64,000 nt of DNA from CAVZMI01 sp050011775 (GCA_050011775.1 JBEKIL010000004.1:62001-126000); one strand, 5' to 3'; counted from the stretch's first letter, positions 35,363 to 44,351 are shown. Notes: generated from the letters alone by a model not told the origin. Numbers and translations are program-made.

Positions 35363-35758
35363 TTATGAACGCGAACGTTCATCTTTAAACGCATGGACAC
35401 CCGCTTTCACCGCACTTTTAATACGGCTTCCCTCTTCAACGACAACTCCTGCTTTCTCACGGGCATCGGTAAGAATCCGCTCGGCATCAGTGAGAAGTGT
35501 CTGAGCTTTCTCCCGAGCGTCTGAAATCAGTTGATCAGATTTTTTTTTACCTTCATTGATGATATCAACCGCTTTGTGTTTTGCCGCTGTCAGGTACTGC
35601 TCGGCATCGTCGGCTATTTCACCGGCTTTATTCTTTATATCCGCGCGTAATTCTTTTCCGCTTTTAGGTGCATAAAGAAGCGCAATTGCCGCGCCAATAA
35701 GACCTCCCGCGAGAAATCCTATTAAGAATCCTTTTATTGCTGAATCTTCTTGTTCCAT
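35363..35758 (-). CDS. YtxH-domain protein
   Basis: 131 residues. The N-terminal GFLIGFLAGGLIGAAIALLYAPKSGKELR stretch, of which the glycine-rich membrane segment ending Y-A-P-K-S-G-K is the hallmark, defines YtxH proteins. The remainder is an Ala/Lys/Glu-rich coiled coil with repeated DAREKAQTLLTDAERIL-type segments, reminiscent of LEA or apolipoprotein-like helices. YtxH proteins are linked to general stress in Bacillus. The adjacent DUF948 gene is a frequent partner. Start supported by GAGGAT upstream. Confidence 0.87.
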   Translation of the reverse strand: MEQEDSAIKGFLIGFLAGGLIGAAIALLYAPKSGKELRADIKNKAGEIADDAEQYLTAAKHKAVDIINEGKKKSDQLISDAREKAQTLLTDAERILTDAREKAGVVVEEGSRIKSAVKAGVHAFKDERSRS

Positions 35759-35941
35759 GGGTATCCTCTTTTAAAAAAACACTACGCACTCCTTCATTGC
35801 TTAACTTTTTCAGTATAAGAAGTGCTGATACAAAATGCAACTACCCGCTCTTGCCCGTCGAGGGGGCGATACGCAACTTCCTTTAAAAACAACGGGTAAC
35901 AACGATGCTTCAAATACATCTGTTTTCTCTTCATAACAGCA

Positions 35942-36037
35942 TTAGCGGATTTTCTTTTTATGCCGCATTTTTCTCAGTCGTTTCTTCCGCTTGTGCGTCG
36001 CCATTTTATGACGTTTACGTTTTTTGCCGCTGGGCAT
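35942..36037 (-). CDS. COX24/AURKAIP1-type small basic ribosomal protein (31 aa)
   Basis: A 31-codon gene. Translation of the minus strand from the ATG at 36037 gives MPSGKKRKRHKMATHKRKKR followed by LRKMRHKKKIR and a TAA. About 60 percent of residues are Lys, Arg or His. This matches the bacterial COX24/AURKAIP1 (DUF1713, mS38/bS22-like) family of tiny ribosome-associated proteins annotated in Bacteroidota. It is preceded by AAAGGAGGTGA, a full match to the anti-Shine-Dalgarno sequence, nine bases upstream. It lies 29 bases after the zinc-ribbon/TPR gene on the same strand and may be co-transcribed. Confidence 0.85.
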   Translation of the reverse strand: MPSGKKRKRHKMATHKRKKRLRKMRHKKKIR

Positions 36038-36044
36038 TTGGTGT

Positions 36045-36056
36045 TCACCTCCTTTG
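36045..36056 (-). promoter_or_regulatory. extended Shine-Dalgarno site of the 31-aa gene
   Basis: The minus-strand AAAGGAGGTGA is complementary to the 3' end of 16S rRNA over about ten bases. It is the most extensive ribosome binding site noticed in the window and decides the start of the tiny gene at 36037. Confidence 0.8.
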
Positions 36057-36066
36057 AGGACGCTAT

Positions 36067-36930
36067 TTATTTTTTCACAGGAAATGAATGCTGTTGGATC
36101 ATCATTCGCGAACGTTTCGCAATATTGTTTGTCGAATCAATCGCAATCGTTTTTTCAAACCATAGTCGGGCCTGTTCAATATTCCGTTCCTGCAGGCTTA
36201 CAATCCCGAGATTGAAATGTGCAAGCTGGTGCTTCGGGTCAATCGACAGTCCTTTTTCCATCTCGGCACGAGCCGATGAATAATCCCGTAGTTCGAAGTA
36301 ACATATTCCCATGTCTACCATTGCATCGACATCGCACGGATTGAGCACAAGATAATTTTTATATTCTCCGATCGCATCGATAAATTTTTGAGCATCGTGC
36401 AATGCATTTGCAAGCTTCAATCGTGCAGCAGGATCCTCTGGATTTGCCCTGACCACACTTTCAAGACTATCAATTTTGGCACTTATCTTTGCTTCAAGCG
36501 GAGCCGCCACAGCCAACGGTTCCTGTGTGACGGAGGTTTCACGCTCATTTTTCACTATTAAGTACAACACAATGATAATCACTGCAAAGACTGCGAGGAT
36601 TATTGCACTGTGCCAAATTTCTATCTTCCCTCTCTTTTTCCCCCTTCTTATTTTTTCTTGTGACCGTTTCCTCTGGTGTGTGATTACATCATTTTCATTC
36701 TGAAGGGCTCCGGAGAGACGTGCACCACAACTTTCACAATATGTCAGCTCTGCATCATTTCCCGAACCGCAATTCCGGCATGTAATTATTTCCTTCTGCT
36801 TTTCATGATGTACCGTTTCTGCCGGTATATCTTCCAGCTCTATTTTCACGCCGCATGACGGACAGAATCGGGCCTTGAGGGGGAGTTCATTACCACATGC
36901 ATGACATTTCAAAGCAGACACCCTCCCCAC
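36067..36930 (-). CDS. zinc-ribbon and TPR membrane protein
   Basis: Up to 287 residues. The frame opens at GTG 36930, but a TTG at 36912 has GGGGAGG at better spacing and places the first zinc ribbon at the very N terminus (MKCHACGNELPLKARFCPSCG). A second ribbon follows (CRNCGSGNDAELTYCESCG). A single membrane helix (about residues 106-126, AIILAVFAVIIIVLYLIV) separates these cytoplasmic ribbons from a C-terminal TPR domain of three or so repeats (NPEDPAARLKLANALHDA, NPCDVDAMVDMGICYFELRD, DPKHQLAHFNLGIVSLQERN). It is probably a scaffold at the inner membrane. No partner is apparent. The HU gene lies just upstream. Confidence 0.85.
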   Translation of the reverse strand: MGRVSALKCHACGNELPLKARFCPSCGVKIELEDIPAETVHHEKQKEIITCRNCGSGNDAELTYCESCGARLSGALQNENDVITHQRKRSQEKIRRGKKRGKIEIWHSAIILAVFAVIIIVLYLIVKNERETSVTQEPLAVAAPLEAKISAKIDSLESVVRANPEDPAARLKLANALHDAQKFIDAIGEYKNYLVLNPCDVDAMVDMGICYFELRDYSSARAEMEKGLSIDPKHQLAHFNLGIVSLQERNIEQARLWFEKTIAIDSTNNIAKRSRMMIQQHSFPVKK

Positions 36931-36942
36931 TTTTCCTTACCC

Positions 36943-37242
36943 TTATGGCTGTTCACGCTGTTTAAGGTTCACATTCACAAGGCTCTTCAGCTCCTTTGAT
37001 ACCTTGAATAATGGAACATAATGTTCATCGACCTTCACCTGTTCGCCCGTCCGTGGATTTCGTGCAATCCGTCCCTTCCGCTTTTTTACTTTGAAGCTTC
37101 CGAACCCCCGAATTTCAATATTTTTTCCATCTTTAAGTGTGTCTATTACAGTGGAAATGAAACCGTCGACAACCGCTTCGGTCTCGACCTTCGTCAGTCC
37201 CGTTGCTGATGCGATCACATCAACGATGTCTGCTTTTGTCAC
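36943..37242 (-). CDS. HU/IHF family DNA-binding protein
   Basis: 99 residues starting at GTG 37242, eight bases after GAGGAGAT. The sequence has the complete HU fold: N-terminal helices (TKADIVDVIASATGLTK), FGSFKVKKRKGRIARNPRTG, the DNA-binding arm with the conserved R-N-P-x-T-G, and a C-terminal helix (FKVSKELKSLVN). It bends and compacts DNA. From sequence alone it cannot be assigned to HU or IHF subunits. Confidence 0.95.
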   Translation of the reverse strand: MTKADIVDVIASATGLTKVETEAVVDGFISTVIDTLKDGKNIEIRGFGSFKVKKRKGRIARNPRTGEQVKVDEHYVPLFKVSKELKSLVNVNLKQREQP

Positions 37243-37325
37243 CTGCGTATCTCCTCTCTCGTAGGATCACATTGGACCACCCACGTCCACAATACCCCTT
37301 CTTATAATAATTGGAGGGGCACAAG

Positions 37326-38249
37326 TTAATAAGGTTCTGCAAGCCGGTATTGCAGTATTGGCTGCTGTAAAAATTGCTGTTTAAGATCAACAAGTTCCTC
37401 TTTGACAGATCCAAAGAGTGATTCATAAATTGTGGAACGACGTCTTCGTTCCTTCACAAGCTGCGGCTCACCTTTAATCCTTGCAAGTCCGGCAGCGATG
37501 CTCACCGCGTCCTCATAGGTTCCTAATGTATCAATCAGTCCTGCTCGGAGCGCCTGCTCACCGGTGAACACACGTCCATCGGCTAATGCAAGTACAGTAT
37601 CCCTCGGAAGCCCCCTTTCTTCGATCACAACCCCAATAAACTGCTCATACACATCATTCGTAATCGATTTGAAATATTTTTTATCCTCTTCGGTGGATGA
37701 ACGCATGTATGATCCTGCATCTTTTAACTTCCCGGTTTTGACTGTTGTTGCGTCAATACCGATCTTATCCATTAATTTATTAAGATGAATAAATTCCATG
37801 ATAACACCGATGCTGCCCGTCAGCGTCCCCCGATTTGCAACAATTCTTGAACCGCCGCATGAAACATAATAACCACCACTCGCTGCAATTGAACCCATCG
37901 AGACGACGACCGGCTTCCCATCATCACGAACTTTACGTACTGCCTCATAAATTTCCTGGCTGGCGACAACCCCGCCGCCGGGTGATTCAACCCGGAACAC
38001 GATACCCTTGATCGATTTATCGTCACCGTATTTTTTAAACTGGCGGACGATTTCTTCCGACGAGACGATCGTTTCCTTCAATTCAATGACCGCCAGTTTA
38101 TCGCCGGACGATTTCCCTATTGTCACTTCATATGTCTCATCAGAGGAAGATATGTTTTTAAGAAGGAAAATCCCAATACCGAAAAAGACGATCAATATAA
38201 CTCCACAAATACCGAGGAACCAGAGGATAATCTTCGTGTTCTTTGTCAT
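37326..38249 (-). CDS. sppA: signal peptide peptidase SppA (single-domain)
   Basis: 307 residues from the ATG at 38249 (the open frame extends to 38291, but the extension is polar and unlikely). An N-terminal membrane helix (about 7-30) is followed by the S49 peptidase domain: FRVESPGGGVVASQEIY, SMGSIAASGGYYVSCGG with the nucleophilic Ser, LTGSIGVI, and TGKLKDAG containing the general-base Lys. Half-size SppA enzymes of this type work as oligomers at the inner membrane, digesting cleaved signal peptides. Located upstream of HU on the same strand. Confidence 0.94.
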   Translation of the reverse strand: MTKNTKIILWFLGICGVILIVFFGIGIFLLKNISSSDETYEVTIGKSSGDKLAVIELKETIVSSEEIVRQFKKYGDDKSIKGIVFRVESPGGGVVASQEIYEAVRKVRDDGKPVVVSMGSIAASGGYYVSCGGSRIVANRGTLTGSIGVIMEFIHLNKLMDKIGIDATTVKTGKLKDAGSYMRSSTEEDKKYFKSITNDVYEQFIGVVIEERGLPRDTVLALADGRVFTGEQALRAGLIDTLGTYEDAVSIAAGLARIKGEPQLVKERRRRSTIYESLFGSVKEELVDLKQQFLQQPILQYRLAEPY

Positions 38250-38369
38250 GGATGGATGCGATAAGTTATTGATTTTGAATGTATTATACAAAAGGTTGGA
38301 TAAAAAGTCAATAAGAGATTCGACTTCCTCTGAATGGATATAATGAGTTCGTAGAGTTTCCCAATGTTT

Positions 38370-40760
38370 TTATTGTTTTTTCCTTGTTTTGTTTTTCTTC
38401 GACAATTTCAAGCGAGATGCTTTTTTCGGCTGTAAAGCGATCTTCAACACCTCTCCCATTTCCTTGACAAAGAAGAAATTGATTGATTGCCGGACGTTCT
38501 CCGGAATTTCCTCGACATCCGCACGGTTTCGATCAGGCAAAACAACCGTGGTAATTCCCGCCCGTGCGGCAGCGAGTACTTTCTCTTTTACACCACCGAT
38601 AGGTAACACAGTACCGCGTAAGGTAATCTCTCCGGTCATTGCGAGATCATTCCGTACATGGCGATCGGTAAGCAATGACACCAATGCCGTCAACATCGTA
38701 ACCCCCGCTGATGGACCGTCCTTTGGAATTGCTCCCGCCGGCACATGAACATGTATATCGTATTTATCCCTGAAGTTCTGCTCGATCCCCAGATCCCTGC
38801 TATTCGAAGCGATATAACTCACAGCCGCCTGAATAGATTCCTTCATGATATCACCGAGTTGACCGGTGATGATCAGAGCCCCCTTCCCCTTCATTTTCGT
38901 CGCTTCGATGAAAAGAATATCACCGCCAACGGGAGTCCATGCAAGCCCAGTAGCAATCCCCGGTTTGGAAATCCTCTCGGACACTTCCGAATAAAACTTA
39001 TCTTTCCCAAGAAATGCAATAACATCATCTCTCCCAATAACCCGCCCCTCTTTTTTCCCTTCTACGATGTCCCGGGCAGCACCACGGCAGACATCTGCAA
39101 TCCTGCGCTCGAGCGAACGTACACCGGCTTCCTTAGTGTATGCGTTTATGATTTTTTTCAGCGCAACGTCTTCGAATACAAGACTCTTATCCTTCAAGCC
39201 GTGTTCTTTGATTTGTTTAGGCACGAGGAAGCGTTTCGCGATCATCAGCTTTTCCTCTTCGGTGTAACTGGGAATCTCGATGATCTCCATTCGATCCCGC
39301 AGTGCCGGAGGAATCGGTTCCAGCATATTTCCGGTAGTGATAAACATTACATTCGACAAATCAAACGCCGCTTCAATATAATGATCGCTGAATGAAAAGT
39401 TTTGTTCCGGATCGAGGACTTCAAGCAAGGCCGAGGATGGATCACCCCGAAAATCCATTCCTATCTTATCCACTTCATCGAGCATAAAGACAGGATTATT
39501 CGATCCAGCTTTTTTCAATCCCTGAATTATCCGTCCCGGTAAAGCGCCGATATAAGTCCGGCGATGACCCCTGATTTCGGCTTCATCATGCACACCGCCG
39601 AGCGAGATTCTGACAAATTTTCGCCCAAGGGCATTCGCAATCGATCGGCCCAGCGAGGTTTTACCTACACCCGGAGGACCCACGAAACACAAAATCGGAC
39701 CCTTCATATCTTTTTTCAATTTCCGGACGGCAAGATATTCCAGAATTCGTTTTTTCACCTTATCCAGACCGTAATGCTCGTCATTAAGCACTCCCTCGGC
39801 CTTTTTGATGTCAAGCCGATCTTCCGTGCCTACACTCCAGGGAAGTTCCAGGAGCCAGTCGAGATACGTTCGCGATACTGTATACTCGGCCGAGGCGGGA
39901 CTCATCCGTGAAAGCCGATCGAGTTCTTTATCGGCAATGGTTTTCACTTCCTGGGGGAATTTTGTTTCATCTATTTTATTCCTGAGTTCCTTGATTTCAA
40001 CGTTACCCTCATCTTCCCCGAGTTCTTTCCTAATTGCTTTCATCTGCTCACGGAGATAATATTCGCGTTGAGTCTTGCCTATTTCATCCTGGACATCAGA
40101 TTGGATCTTGTTTCCGAGTTCCAGCCGCTGGACAAGTTTATTCAAAGCAAGATTTGTTTTTACAAGACGTTCCTTCACCTTGAGGCTTTCAAGGACATCC
40201 TGTTTTTCCTGTATATTTGCGTTTACGAGCGACATTATAACATCAGCGAGTGGTCCCTGTTCCTGCATGTTCATAACTATTGCGAGGTGCTCCGAAGTGA
40301 GATCATTCGAGAGGTCGACGACTTTTCGAAATAGAGAGCGTATGTTTGCGATAAGGGCTTCTTCTTCAACATCCGCTGTCTCTTCATCGCCAACACGCTG
40401 TGAAAGAGCGCGCAAATACGGTTCAGTCTGTACAAAATTTAACACTCTAGCGCGGTACATTCCCTGTACAAGGACGCTCTTTGTCCCGTCAGGCAAGGCA
40501 TAAACTTTTAGGATTTTAGCCGCAGTACCGAAGTTATAGACATCAGCCGGAATCGGGACATCGACTGAGGAATCCTTCTGGGCGAGAAGAAGGATTGTCG
40601 AATTCGAGTGGACTGCTTCATCGACGACTTTGATCGTACTTTCACGACCGATCGACAGCGGTACGACCTGCCGGGGATAGAATACAGTGTTACGTAAGGG
40701 AATTACCGGAAGAACTTCCGGTACATTGACATTGTCAGGAGTTGTTGTTTTCATTGACAT
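38370..40760 (-). CDS. lon: ATP-dependent protease Lon
   Basis: 796 residues from the ATG at 40760, chosen because AGAAGGG precedes it and the LonA N domain begins shortly after (VLPVIPLRNTVFYP). The open frame reaches 40811 with an unlikely extension. Domain order is LON substrate-binding (about 10-200), helical linker, AAA+ ATPase with Walker A GPPGVGKTSLGRSIA and Walker B PVFMLDEVDKIG, then the protease domain with the Ser-Lys dyad (PKDGPSAGVTML and IGGVKEKVLAA). It degrades misfolded and regulatory proteins in the cytoplasm. Two small heat-shock genes lie just upstream, suggesting a stress-protein neighbourhood. Confidence 0.97.
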   Translation of the reverse strand: MSMKTTTPDNVNVPEVLPVIPLRNTVFYPRQVVPLSIGRESTIKVVDEAVHSNSTILLLAQKDSSVDVPIPADVYNFGTAAKILKVYALPDGTKSVLVQGMYRARVLNFVQTEPYLRALSQRVGDEETADVEEEALIANIRSLFRKVVDLSNDLTSEHLAIVMNMQEQGPLADVIMSLVNANIQEKQDVLESLKVKERLVKTNLALNKLVQRLELGNKIQSDVQDEIGKTQREYYLREQMKAIRKELGEDEGNVEIKELRNKIDETKFPQEVKTIADKELDRLSRMSPASAEYTVSRTYLDWLLELPWSVGTEDRLDIKKAEGVLNDEHYGLDKVKKRILEYLAVRKLKKDMKGPILCFVGPPGVGKTSLGRSIANALGRKFVRISLGGVHDEAEIRGHRRTYIGALPGRIIQGLKKAGSNNPVFMLDEVDKIGMDFRGDPSSALLEVLDPEQNFSFSDHYIEAAFDLSNVMFITTGNMLEPIPPALRDRMEIIEIPSYTEEEKLMIAKRFLVPKQIKEHGLKDKSLVFEDVALKKIINAYTKEAGVRSLERRIADVCRGAARDIVEGKKEGRVIGRDDVIAFLGKDKFYSEVSERISKPGIATGLAWTPVGGDILFIEATKMKGKGALIITGQLGDIMKESIQAAVSYIASNSRDLGIEQNFRDKYDIHVHVPAGAIPKDGPSAGVTMLTALVSLLTDRHVRNDLAMTGEITLRGTVLPIGGVKEKVLAAARAGITTVVLPDRNRADVEEIPENVRQSINFFFVKEMGEVLKIALQPKKASRLKLSKKNKTRKKQ

Positions 40761-40960
40761 CACACGACCCTTCTTTCCCGTCTCATCGAATAACCAACCG
40801 GGAACGCACAAAGTTCCCCTCTTTCATATGGATTTATCTCAATACAAATAAGTGATTTCAATGATTTCTCTTTTTATCTTAAACATATTGCTTTTTGATG
40901 TCAACGATTATAACAATCCGGCTCCTTCAGATATTCTTTGGTATTACAATCTATATATAT

Positions 40961-40989
40961 GAGCGGGTACTCTCACCTTGTACCCGCTC
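40961..40989 (-). terminator. hairpin downstream of the first hsp20 gene
   Basis: GAGCGGGTAC (40961-40970) and GTACCCGCTC (40980-40989) form a perfect 10-bp stem just past the Hsp20 stop at 41008. The following bases are AT-rich (ATATATATAG on the minus strand) but not a clean T run, so termination strength is uncertain. Confidence 0.5.
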
Positions 40990-41007
40990 CTACCGCGATT
41001 CGATGAT

Positions 41008-41496
41008 TCAGGCAGCCTTGATCTGAATCTCTTTCGGTTTTACTTCTTCAGCTTTAGGGATTTCGATCGTCAGCACACCGTCCTTAAAGTTTGCCTCGAT
41101 CTTTTCTCCTTTTACTAATGAAGGAAGAGTAAACGTCCTCTCGAACGAACCGTAGACACGTTCACTGCGAAAGTAGCTCTTATCTTTTTCTTCCTTCTCT
41201 CTCTTCTTCTCGCCGTGAATTGTCAGGAGATTTTCCTTCAGTGTGATTTTCACATCTTCCTTCGAGACTCCGGGAAGTTCAGCTTTCATGACGTATGCAT
41301 CTTCTTTTTCAGTGACGTCAACATTCGGATACCAGTTGTTGATACGAAGATTGTTGTCATCAGCTATCCCGCGGTTGAAGAATCGATCGAAAACACGATT
41401 GATTTCGTCTTGCATCGAGAACAGGTCCGTGGAAAGATCAGCCATCGGCGTCCACGATGCAATGTCATGCGTCGGTTTCCAACGAATGAGTGTCAT
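41008..41496 (-). CDS. Hsp20/alpha-crystallin small heat shock protein
   Basis: 162 residues. The alpha-crystallin domain spans about residues 48-150, with AELPGVSKEDVKITLKENLLTIHG and the conserved FERTFTLPSLVKGEKIEANFKDGVLTIEIPK region, of which the A-x-x-x-n-G-V-L motif is diagnostic. The C-terminal tail EIQIKAA contains the I-x-I that docks into a neighbouring subunit. It is a holdase that keeps unfolding proteins soluble. AGGAGGG precedes its ATG. It follows a second Hsp20 gene by 53 bases. The two differ enough to be old paralogues. Confidence 0.95.
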   Translation of the reverse strand: MTLIRWKPTHDIASWTPMADLSTDLFSMQDEINRVFDRFFNRGIADDNNLRINNWYPNVDVTEKEDAYVMKAELPGVSKEDVKITLKENLLTIHGEKKREKEEKDKSYFRSERVYGSFERTFTLPSLVKGEKIEANFKDGVLTIEIPKAEEVKPKEIQIKAA

Positions 41497-41549
41497 AGTG
41501 TTAACCCTCCTGTTCTTTTGTATAGATTTTTACTTATTGATAATTGATA

Positions 41550-41963
41550 TTAATGAATAGGTATTTCCTTTACTTTTGATTGTTCCTGTTTCGGCAGTTT
41601 AATTCTTAGTATACCGTTTGCATATTCCGTCGTCACCGCATCGACGTTTACCGTCGATGGAAGTTTGAACTTCCTGGAAAAGTCACCGCGTGATATCTCG
41701 GAAACAATCCTCCGTCTTCCATCATTCGATGATGCGGAACGCTTACCGGAGACACTCAGGATATTCTGATGAATCGAAACTTTCAAATCCTCTTTTGTCA
41801 CACCGGGAACTTCAACGACAACTTCAAACGAATCTCCGGCTTCATCGATATCAACAGCAGGACAGTATTGATGAACATAGGATCTTGTATTGAATAGATC
41901 TCCAAATATATCATCATTCAATACTTCGTCGATAAGTGAACGACTATTTAATTTTACTTCCAT
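41550..41963 (-). CDS. Hsp20/alpha-crystallin small heat shock protein
   Basis: 137 residues with an alpha-crystallin domain at about 38-130 (VEVPGVTKEDLKVSIHQNIL, FSRKFKLPSTVNVDAV, A-N-G-I-L-R-I-K-L) and the C-terminal I-x-I in KEIPIH. It is shorter at the N terminus than its neighbour. AAGGAG lies eight bases before the ATG. It is the first gene of the hsp20-hsp20 pair, with a long AT-rich upstream region containing repeated TGACA motifs. It is likely heat- or stress-induced and may form mixed oligomers with the adjacent Hsp20. Confidence 0.94.
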   Translation of the reverse strand: MEVKLNSRSLIDEVLNDDIFGDLFNTRSYVHQYCPAVDIDEAGDSFEVVVEVPGVTKEDLKVSIHQNILSVSGKRSASSNDGRRRIVSEISRGDFSRKFKLPSTVNVDAVTTEYANGILRIKLPKQEQSKVKEIPIH

Positions 41964-41994
41964 TGTTTTCTCCTTGTCTTTTTAGTCAATAAAA

Positions 41995-42012
41995 TCTCAA
42001 ACGATGTGCCAA
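41995..42012 (-). promoter_or_regulatory. possible sigma54-like promoter for the hsp20 pair
   Basis: The minus strand reads TTGGCACATCGTTTGAGA. GG and GA are separated by ten bases, as in the -24/-12 elements (consensus GG-N10-GC), with a mismatch at the -12 C. It ends about 30 bases before the Hsp20 start. Upstream are several TGACAG copies (42052-42155). Speculative. Confidence 0.25.
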
Positions 42013-42160
42013 TTTTAAATTCATTAAATTTGACTATTTTTTCAGCATATGTGTCAGAAGAAAATTCCTATGACAGTCAGAATGACAGTAACACTGATAA
42101 TTTTTCAGAGAATAATGACATTTTGCAATATCAGTGAATGAAATTATGACAGATAAAAAG

Positions 42161-42191
42161 AAAAAGTCCATCACAAAGTGACGGACTTTTT
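42161..42191 (-). terminator. bidirectional terminator after trxB
   Basis: AAAAGTCC (42162-42169) pairs with GGACTTTT (42183-42190), continued by TCAC/GTGA around an AAA loop. The stem is flanked by A and T runs on both sides, so it can act on both strands. It lies 30 bases past the trxB stop. Confidence 0.85.
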
Positions 42192-42222
42192 AAAAACTTA
42201 TAATACAATTATAGGACTGTAC

Positions 42223-43176
42223 CTACGCTTGTTCCTGAGCTTCAAGGAAACGTTCTGCATCGATCGCTGCCATACATCCGCTCCCTGCCGCCGTAACCGC
42301 CTGGCGATAAGAACTGTCAGCAACGTCGCCCGCAGCAAACACACCCGGAATATTTGTCTGTGTGTTCCTTCCCCGAAGTACGATATACTCCTTTTGATCC
42401 AATTCGACTTGTCCCTTGAATATCCCGGTATTCGGTTGATGACCGATAGCAACAAAGACACCATCGCATTGCAGATCCGATAGTGCTTCGGTTTTCACAT
42501 TTCGTAATCGGACACCCGTGATACTCTTTTTATTGTTTTCCTCCCGCCCGATTATTTCATCCACGACGGAATTCCACACGAACGAGATCTTTGGATTTTT
42601 TTTAACACGTTCCTGCATGAATTTCGACGCCCTCAAGGCATCACGTCGATGCACAATAGTTATTTTCGATGCAAACCGTGTAAGAAAAAGTGCCTCTTCC
42701 ATTGCTGTGTCCCCGCCACCAACAACAACAACCTCGAGATTTTTAAAGAAGAAACCATCGCATGTTGCACATGCCGATACACCGTACCCCATATATTTCT
42801 TTTCAGACGGAATATTTAATAGTCTGGCCGATGCGCCTGATGCAATAATTACCGAATCACCATAATATATTTCATCTTCTGCCACAATTTTGAAAGGCCG
42901 TTTTGAGAAATTAACTTCGGTTACATCCTTAAACATCGTTTCGGCTCCAAATTTCTGAGCCTGCTTTCTAAAAAGTTCCATCATCTCGGGTCCCATGATT
43001 CCATCGGGGAATCCGGGATAATTCTCAACATCAGTGGTAATCGTCAGCTGTCCGCCGGGCTGAAATCCCTCAAAAACCGCCGGTTTCAGGTCTGCCCGTG
43101 CAGCATATAATGCAGCTGTCAATCCTGCTGGCCCTGAACCAATAATTATAATTTTATATCGTTTTTCTTCTGCCAT
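42223..43176 (-). CDS. trxB: thioredoxin-disulfide reductase
   Basis: 317 residues, normal for low-molecular-weight TrxR. FAD-binding GSGPAGLTAALYAAR (13-27), NADPH-binding VVVGGGDTAMEEALFL, and the redox-active CATC (C136, C139) in SACATCDGFFF are all intact, and the C-terminal FAD block GVFAAGDVADSSYRQAVTAAGSG closes the protein. It reduces thioredoxin with NADPH in the cytoplasm. CCAGGAG lies before the ATG. It is probably monocistronic, with a strong terminator behind it. Confidence 0.96.
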   Translation of the reverse strand: MAEEKRYKIIIIGSGPAGLTAALYAARADLKPAVFEGFQPGGQLTITTDVENYPGFPDGIMGPEMMELFRKQAQKFGAETMFKDVTEVNFSKRPFKIVAEDEIYYGDSVIIASGASARLLNIPSEKKYMGYGVSACATCDGFFFKNLEVVVVGGGDTAMEEALFLTRFASKITIVHRRDALRASKFMQERVKKNPKISFVWNSVVDEIIGREENNKKSITGVRLRNVKTEALSDLQCDGVFVAIGHQPNTGIFKGQVELDQKEYIVLRGRNTQTNIPGVFAAGDVADSSYRQAVTAAGSGCMAAIDAERFLEAQEQA

Positions 43177-43319
43177 ACTAAATCTCCTGGAAGCAGGTTA
43201 AATTCGTATCGCTCATATGATGCACAAAAATAATAAAAGATTCGTGCCATGGTTGCCTTGATACATCTTCCGGTTTGGCAGGTACGCCCGGCAATGCATC
43301 ACATTAAAGTCTTTTCGAA

Positions 43320-44255
43320 TCATTCTTTATTCATAGCGTACTCTATATTCCGCATCAATCCTTTGTGTTTTGCACGTTTTATGGCGCTTTTTGAAAATTT
43401 TCTTGAAAAATCCTCTTTTGTCATTTTCCCCCATTGATCTAACTGCGGGGACAGATTTTCTTCATGAGGCCGAAAATCATCAATCAATGATGGAATAGAA
43501 AATCTCTCATTCCACGGGCAGACGTCCTGACAGATATCGCATCCATATATCCACCCGTTGAATTTATCTCTATATTGCGGATCGATTTCTCCTCGATGTT
43601 CAATAGTAAGATATGATAAACATTTCGACGAATCAACAACATAGGGTGCAATAATGGCCCGAGTAGGGCATGCCTCAATGCATCTTGAACAGGAACCGCA
43701 AAAATCCTGCATGGGAGTATCCGGAACAAGCTCCAACGAAGTAATGATTTCACCGAGAAAGATCCACGAGCCGGCGTCACGCGTGATTATGTTTGTATGT
43801 TTCCCGAGCCAGCCGATTCCCGCCCTTGCTGCCCAGACTTTTTCCATTACGGGACCTGTATCCACATACGTTTTCGTTTCAATCCCCGTGAAGTTTTCAT
43901 GAAGCAAATTAGCGAGGGTGTCGACCATGGATTTAATAACCTCATGATAATCATTTCCCCATGCATATCGTGAGATTTTTCCTACTCCAGGTTTATCAAG
44001 GTGTGAATATGGATGATAATAGTTCACGGCACAACAGATAATCGAGCGTGCAGACGGCAGAATATCACGTGGATTCTTTCGCTTCTGAGTGTCGTTCTTC
44101 ATCCATTCCATTGACGCATGATAACCGCGCAGGAGCCACTCATCAAGGTGAACGCCTTCTTCATCCAGTGTTTGCACAGTAGAAATGCCGACATGGGTAA
44201 ATCCGACTTCCCGAGCCCGATTCTTCACCCATATAGCGGCTTCATTAAACGTCAT
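43320..44255 (-). CDS. queG: epoxyqueuosine reductase QueG
   Basis: 311 residues, typical. QueG reduces epoxyqueuosine to queuosine in tRNA using cobalamin and two 4Fe-4S clusters. Visible are RVAxGxxx-like N-terminal blocks (FTHVGISTV), YARYxW-type cobalamin region (KISRYAWGNDYH), WAARAGIGWLGKHTNII, and the cluster ligands in CGSCSRCIEACPTRAI, SKCLSYLTIEHRG and YGCDICQDVCPWN. Like metH 500 bases away it needs cobalamin, and a TonB receptor resembling the B12 class is encoded at 49-51 kb. The start at 44255 is supported by the N-terminal alignment, not by a clear ribosome binding site. Confidence 0.95.
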   Translation of the reverse strand: MTFNEAAIWVKNRAREVGFTHVGISTVQTLDEEGVHLDEWLLRGYHASMEWMKNDTQKRKNPRDILPSARSIICCAVNYYHPYSHLDKPGVGKISRYAWGNDYHEVIKSMVDTLANLLHENFTGIETKTYVDTGPVMEKVWAARAGIGWLGKHTNIITRDAGSWIFLGEIITSLELVPDTPMQDFCGSCSRCIEACPTRAIIAPYVVDSSKCLSYLTIEHRGEIDPQYRDKFNGWIYGCDICQDVCPWNERFSIPSLIDDFRPHEENLSPQLDQWGKMTKEDFSRKFSKSAIKRAKHKGLMRNIEYAMNKE

Positions 44256-44290
44256 GTGGATTCACCCAAATTATATTCTAAGGTAAAGAT

Positions 44291-44331
44291 AAAATAAAAA
44301 GGTCGGTCGTCATAGATATGAGACCGACCTC
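44291..44331 (-). terminator. rho-independent terminator after the ferredoxin gene
   Basis: AGGTCGGTC (44300-44308) and GACCGACCT (44322-44330) form a perfect nine-bp stem with a 13-base loop. On the minus strand it runs straight into TTTTTATTTTAT. It lies 20 bases past the ferredoxin stop. Confidence 0.9.
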
Positions 44332-44351
44332 AACTCTACATCTTCAAGTAC

